Shown here: piece after piece, positions 15,773-19,571 of the stretch | Layout of the letters: every line of letters starts with the position of its first letter | Position numbering within the stretch: position 1 is the stretch's first letter | Origin: SIG440 sp045579055 | GTDB taxonomy: Bacteria > Bacillota > Clostridia > Monoglobales > Monoglobaceae | Direction of reading: 5' to 3' | Length of the DNA stretch: 19,571 bases | Assembly: GCA_045579055.1 (NCBI GenBank) | Contig: JAZNLK010000107.1 | Location: forward strand, 1 to 19,571 | Notes under the pieces: model-generated | Databases searched by the model: none | The model's input: only the letters and a program-made list of their open reading frames with translations | Told to the model about the DNA's origin: nothing | Position numbers and translations under genes: made by a program

Positions 15773-18700
15773 TATTCAGCCACCTCGTCTATATTTAATG
15801 ATAATAATTTTGATATACCTTTTTCCTGCATGGTAACACCGTAAAGGATGTTTGCCGCCTCCATTGTACCACGTCTGTGTGTAACAACAATAAACTGTGA
15901 TTTCTTGCTGTATTTCTTCAGATAATCCGCATAACGATATACGTTTATATCATCCAATGCCGCCTCGATTTCGTCCAGAATACAGAAGGGTGTTGGACGA
16001 ACCTTCAGAATCGCAAACAAAAGTGCAATTGCCGTAAATGCACGTTCACCACCGGAAAGCAAAGTCAAGCTTTGAAGCTTCTTTCCGGGCGGCTGAGCAA
16101 TAATCTCAACTCCGGTTTCCATTATGTCCTCCGGGTCAGCAAGCTCCAGCTGAGCCTGTCCGCCTCCGAACAATTCACGGAACACACTGTTGAAGTTGCG
16201 GCTGATGACATCAAACTGTTCAGAGAACTGTTTTTTCATAATGGTCATCATTTCGTCAATAATCTTTTCCAGCTCGCCCTTTGCCTTTTCAAGGTCAACG
16301 GTCTGTTCGGTCAGGAAGTCAAAACGTTCCTTGATCGTTTTGTATTCCTCAATTGCGTCAATATTGATGTTACCCAGAGACTTGATTTTGCTCTTCAGCT
16401 CGGAAATCTTGGCTGTTGCCTCCTTGAAATCAAGATGCTCGTCTGTTTTTAATTTAACTGCATCACTGTATGTCAATTCATATTCGTTCCACAAATATTC
16501 AAACAAGCCGTCAAGCTCACCTTCGCATTTAGCTTTATGTGCCTCAATTTTCGCCTTTTGCTGACCCAAATTGAACAGTTGTTCTCTGACTTCTTTCACC
16601 TGTTCCTGCAATTCCTTGGAACGCACATCCGCATCCTTACGCTTTTCATTGAATTCCGTCAGCTGTTTTTCAAGTTCTTCGGCATTCTTTCCGATTTCTG
16701 CAAGCTTCTTGTTGTCCGCTTCAATTTCCGCAGTTATGCTCTCAATTTTCACATTCAGTTCTGCAATTTCCCGCTGTCTTTCAGCATTTTCTTCGGTTAT
16801 TGCCTGCTTTTCAGACTTGACATTTTCAAGACGCTCCCGCTGGACTTCGATATCCTTCTGATTTGCACTTTCATCAATCTGAAGCTGCACCAGAACATCC
16901 TGAACGCTTCTAACCTGCTTATAAATCTCTTCGGATTCAGATTGTTTGCTGTCGGTTTCAAGTCTCAGCTTTGAAACATATTCTTCAAGCTCATCAGCCC
17001 TGCTGTTGCAAAGCACAACATCCTCGGCAATTTCACGAGTTCTGGTTTCTATTGTCTCAAGCTCGCCTGCCAACTGAGCACTTCTGGATTCAGCTGCTTC
17101 CAGAAAAATCCTGCTGTGTTCGGAATTGGATTTTGCCCTGATATACTCTTCGTTTTTCTGAGAAAGAATACTTCTGTTTTCCGCCAATCTGATTGAAAGC
17201 TTCTGCAGGTCATCGGTGTTTTCAATCTTCATATCCTCCACAGACTGAAGTTCTTTTTTAAGCTGTTCAATTTCGGTCTTCAAGGTATCAATTTCCGCTG
17301 CTCTGGACAAAAAGCTTGAATTCTTGCCCACACTACCGCCGCTGATTGCACCACCCGGTTGCATAACTTCGCCTTCCAGGGTAACAATCTTGAATTTGTG
17401 ACCGCATTTTGCCGCCATAGCAATGGCGTTGTCTATATTATCCACCACAACCGTTCCGCCGAGAACACTACCCACAACATTCTCATATTTTGGGTCATAC
17501 TCAACCACTTCCTGTGCAAGAGCGATATATCCCTTCATCTTTTCAGCACCGTTGAAATCGGTATTTCTTGATTTCACGGTGGAAATGGGCATAAAGGTTG
17601 CTCTGCCCAGCTTTCCTGCTTTCAGATAATTGATTGCAGCCTTGGCATCCTGTTCGGTTTCGGTTACAATATTCTGATTAACAGAAATCAACGCCACTTC
17701 AATTGCTGTGACATATTTCTTCTCTGTGCTTATAAGCTTTGTTATGGGACCGTATATTTTTGCACTCTTGAGGGGACCTTCTGCGTGTGCTGTCATAACA
17801 GCCTTTACGCTTCTGTTGTAGCCCTCAAAATCGTTCTCCATATCTTCAAGAACTGTTTTGTGAGAAATCTTCTTGTTAAGTTCAGTCTGAATGGAATTTT
17901 TCTTTTCCGAAAGCTCCTCACCGTTCTTGCTTAAAGTTTCGTGTTTTTCTTCAAGACCTTCAACCTCGCTTTTCAGCGCTTCGAATTCCTCGGTCATTTT
18001 CAGAAGGGCTTCTTCGATTTTTCGGTTTTCTTCTGCAATTCGGTCGTGCTCCGTCTTATGCTTTTCAATTTCTGCATCAATATTCCTGCGTTCACGTTCA
18101 AAGTTCTCAACAAGAATATTATAGTTCACCACCTTGCTTCGGAGTGAACCTATCTCCGCAGTTTTTTCGATTATCTCATTTTTCAGAGCTTCAATGTTTT
18201 CGCTGTTTCCCTGAAAAACCAGGTTAACCTTCTCGAACTCCGCTTCTGCCTTTGCAATTCCTTCAAGGATTTCCTTCCGTTTTTCGCTTAATTCAGCATA
18301 AACCTTGCTGTAACTCTCAATAAGCTCGTCAAGTTGCTGAATGCCGCGTTCGCTTTTTCCGATTTCATCATTGATTCTCTGTATATTCTCTTTGCAATGC
18401 TCGATGTTTGCATAAGCAAGATTTATTTTGTTTGTTTCCTCTGCCGATTCCTCTGAAGCCGCCTTCTGTGCCTCACGGCATTCTTCCATCTTCGCTTCGT
18501 ATTCTTCGATTTTTCCGTACAGTTCGCTTGTAAGTGCTTCTTTTTCGTCAACAGAATTCTGAAGAGTTTCAATGCTGTTCGAAACAGCATCCAGGTTGGA
18601 CTCAATCTTCAAAAGTTCTTCACGGTGCTTTTCTATTGACACAACCGAAACGTTGACGTCAATAACCCTCAGTTCATCACGTAGAGCAAGGTACTTTCTT

Positions 18701-19335
18701 GCCTTTTCCGACTGAATTCTGAGTGGTTCAAGCTGACCCGAAAGTTCCGACATAATATCGTTCACACGGGTGAGATTCTCGTTTGTTTTTTCAAGCTTCT
18801 TTTCTGCTTCGTTCTTCCTGTATTTATATTTTGTGATACCGGCAGCCTCTTCAAAGATACGGCGTCTGTCCTCGGACTTGTTGCTGAGGATTTCGTCGAT
18901 TTTACCTTGTCCGATAATGGAATAGCCCTCTCTGCCGATACCCGTATCCATAAACAGCTCGTGAATGTCCTTAAGACGACAGGCATTGCGATTTATAAAG
19001 TATTCGCCTTCACCGCTGCGGTAAACACGTCTGGTGACAACAACCTCTTCATAATCAATATTCAGTTCCTTTTCGGAATTATCCAACGTCAAAGAAACCT
19101 CTGCAAAGCCCTGAGGCTTTCTGACCTCAGTTCCGGCAAAGATAACATCCTCCATACGGCTTCCTCGAAGTGAACGTGCGCTCTGTTCTCCCAGAACCCA
19201 GCGGATTGCATCGGAAATATTACTCTTTCCCGAACCGTTGGGACCCACAATCGCCGTTATACCGGGGTTGAAATCCAGATATATTTTGTCTGCAAAGGAC
19301 TTGAAGCCATGCAGTTCAACACTTTTAAGATGCAA
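15772..19335 (-). CDS. smc: Chromosome segregation protein SMC
   Basis: SMC ATPase of the bacterial condensin, which with ScpA and ScpB extrudes DNA loops and organises the chromosome. It has 1187 residues from the TTG start, typical of the family. The N-terminal head has ELHGFKSFADK and Walker A GPNGSGKS (31-38), then the RSLRG stretch. Long coiled coils flank a hinge at about 520-665 (from KIYGPITKLI to MQPGGAISGGS). The C-terminal head has LSGGE (1093-1097) and Walker B FCILDE (1117-1122). The TTG at 19335-19333 is chosen because AAGGAGGT lies 7 bases upstream and the product then begins MHLKSVELHGF, as in other SMC proteins. An in-frame GTG at 19365 would put the ribosome binding site inside the gene. 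Confidence 0.96.
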   Translation of the reverse strand: MHLKSVELHGFKSFADKIYLDFNPGITAIVGPNGSGKSNISDAIRWVLGEQSARSLRGSRMEDVIFAGTEVRKPQGFAEVSLTLDNSEKELNIDYEEVVVTRRVYRSGEGEYFINRNACRLKDIHELFMDTGIGREGYSIIGQGKIDEILSNKSEDRRRIFEEAAGITKYKYRKNEAEKKLEKTNENLTRVNDIMSELSGQLEPLRIQSEKARKYLALRDELRVIDVNVSVVSIEKHREELLKIESNLDAVSNSIETLQNSVDEKEALTSELYGKIEEYEAKMEECREAQKAASEESAEETNKINLAYANIEHCKENIQRINDEIGKSERGIQQLDELIESYSKVYAELSEKRKEILEGIAKAEAEFEKVNLVFQGNSENIEALKNEIIEKTAEIGSLRSKVVNYNILVENFERERRNIDAEIEKHKTEHDRIAEENRKIEEALLKMTEEFEALKSEVEGLEEKHETLSKNGEELSEKKNSIQTELNKKISHKTVLEDMENDFEGYNRSVKAVMTAHAEGPLKSAKIYGPITKLISTEKKYVTAIEVALISVNQNIVTETEQDAKAAINYLKAGKLGRATFMPISTVKSRNTDFNGAEKMKGYIALAQEVVEYDPKYENVVGSVLGGTVVVDNIDNAIAMAAKCGHKFKIVTLEGEVMQPGGAISGGSVGKNSSFLSRAAEIDTLKTEIEQLKKELQSVEDMKIENTDDLQKLSIRLAENRSILSQKNEEYIRAKSNSEHSRIFLEAAESRSAQLAGELETIETRTREIAEDVVLCNSRADELEEYVSKLRLETDSKQSESEEIYKQVRSVQDVLVQLQIDESANQKDIEVQRERLENVKSEKQAITEENAERQREIAELNVKIESITAEIEADNKKLAEIGKNAEELEKQLTEFNEKRKDADVRSKELQEQVKEVREQLFNLGQQKAKIEAHKAKCEGELDGLFEYLWNEYELTYSDAVKLKTDEHLDFKEATAKISELKSKIKSLGNINIDAIEEYKTIKERFDFLTEQTVDLEKAKGELEKIIDEMMTIMKKQFSEQFDVISRNFNSVFRELFGGGQAQLELADPEDIMETGVEIIAQPPGKKLQSLTLLSGGERAFTAIALLFAILKVRPTPFCILDEIEAALDDINVYRYADYLKKYSKKSQFIVVTHRRGTMEAANILYGVTMQEKGISKLLSLNIDEVAE

Positions 19336-19342
19336 AAAAACT

Positions 19343-19350
19343 ACCTCCTT
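19343..19350 (-). promoter_or_regulatory. Ribosome binding site that fixes the smc TTG start
   Basis: AAGGAGGT on the minus strand is complementary to the 16S rRNA 3' end and is 7 bases from the TTG at 19335. It argues against the upstream in-frame GTG, which has no comparable site. Confidence 0.8.
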
Positions 19351-19482
19351 CACGAAAACTCTCACCCATCATCATTCTGACACAAGCCATCCAAACCCGA
19401 TAAACACATATCATACTAAGCAAAAGATTTCGTGAGTAATTTCAAAATGTATATAATTCGCCATAATAAATTTTGAATTATT

Positions 19483-19511
19483 ATTATATCACAAATTTTC
19501 CTGCTTGTCTA
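19483..19511 (-). promoter_or_regulatory. Sigma-A promoter of the smc-ftsY-UPF0182 operon
   Basis: On the minus strand TAGACA (-35, 5 of 6 consensus) is followed after 17 bases by a perfect TATAAT (-10). Transcription would begin near 19476, giving a leader of about 140 bases before smc. The leader contains short chance ORFs and no convincing riboswitch or attenuator fold by eye. The sequence from 19512 to the window end holds no gene I can identify. Confidence 0.75.
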
Positions 19512-19571
19512 TACCCATCATTTCAAAACTTTTAAATTGTATTTTAAAACGACAAAATGCTTTAATCAAAA

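Noticed and set aside
19333..19476. Short ORFs in the smc leader on the minus strand, possible leader peptide or attenuator
   Set aside because: Neither short frame has a convincing ribosome binding site, regulatory codon run or alternating hairpins.
1..19571. Mobile elements, CRISPR arrays, tRNA genes or a defence system
   Set aside because: No spaced direct repeats, transposase or integrase motifs, tRNA cloverleafs or defence-gene pairings are visible. The nuclease-ATPase pair matches the housekeeping YhaO/YhaN arrangement better than a defence system.

Overview
The window is a chromosomal segment of an anaerobic Firmicute, most likely a member of class Clostridia. This rests on moderate GC, strong AAGGAGG-type ribosome binding sites, TTG and GTG starts, a bacterial F-type ATP synthase with a Na+-type c subunit, a BofA-family protein typical of endospore-forming lineages, and an smc-ftsY pair. 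I cannot name a genus. Nearly all of it is conserved chromosomal gene content; there are no insertion sequences, CRISPR arrays, tRNA or rRNA genes, or phage genes that I can support.

Layout. (1) Positions 82-6698, minus strand: a complete F1Fo ATP synthase operon in the order atpI-atpB-atpE-atpF-atpH-atpA-atpG-atpD-atpC. It is driven by a near-perfect sigma-A promoter at 6756-6784, and a strong hairpin follows atpC at 47-77. (2) Positions 6949-12004, plus strand and divergent from the ATP synthase: an SbcD-like nuclease and its SbcC/YhaN-like ATPase partner (overlapping genes), the internally deleted remnant of a TatD-linked radical SAM gene, a DUF2156 (GNAT-fold) protein, and a small BofA-family membrane protein. 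(3) A long bidirectional terminator hairpin at 12014-12048 separates this run from the next convergent block. (4) Positions 12055-19335, minus strand: smc, ftsY and a large UPF0182 membrane protein. These overlap end to start and read as one transcript from a promoter at 19483-19511.

How the genes work together. The ATP synthase genes are tightly packed, with three overlapping junctions (atpF/atpH, atpH/atpA, atpD/atpC). The c subunit carries a two-carboxylate ion site like that of known Na+-driven enzymes, and the epsilon subunit ends exactly where its C-terminal regulatory helices would begin. The SbcD-like and YhaN-like proteins are expected to form a DNA end-processing complex; the ATPase carries a membrane hairpin inside its coiled coil. 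Smc and FtsY serve chromosome organisation and co-translational membrane targeting.

I found no clearly new multi-gene system. The observations most worth following up are the decayed radical SAM gene, the Na+-type c subunit combined with a truncated epsilon, the membrane-anchored SbcC-like ATPase, and the translational coupling of the unexplained UPF0182 protein to ftsY.
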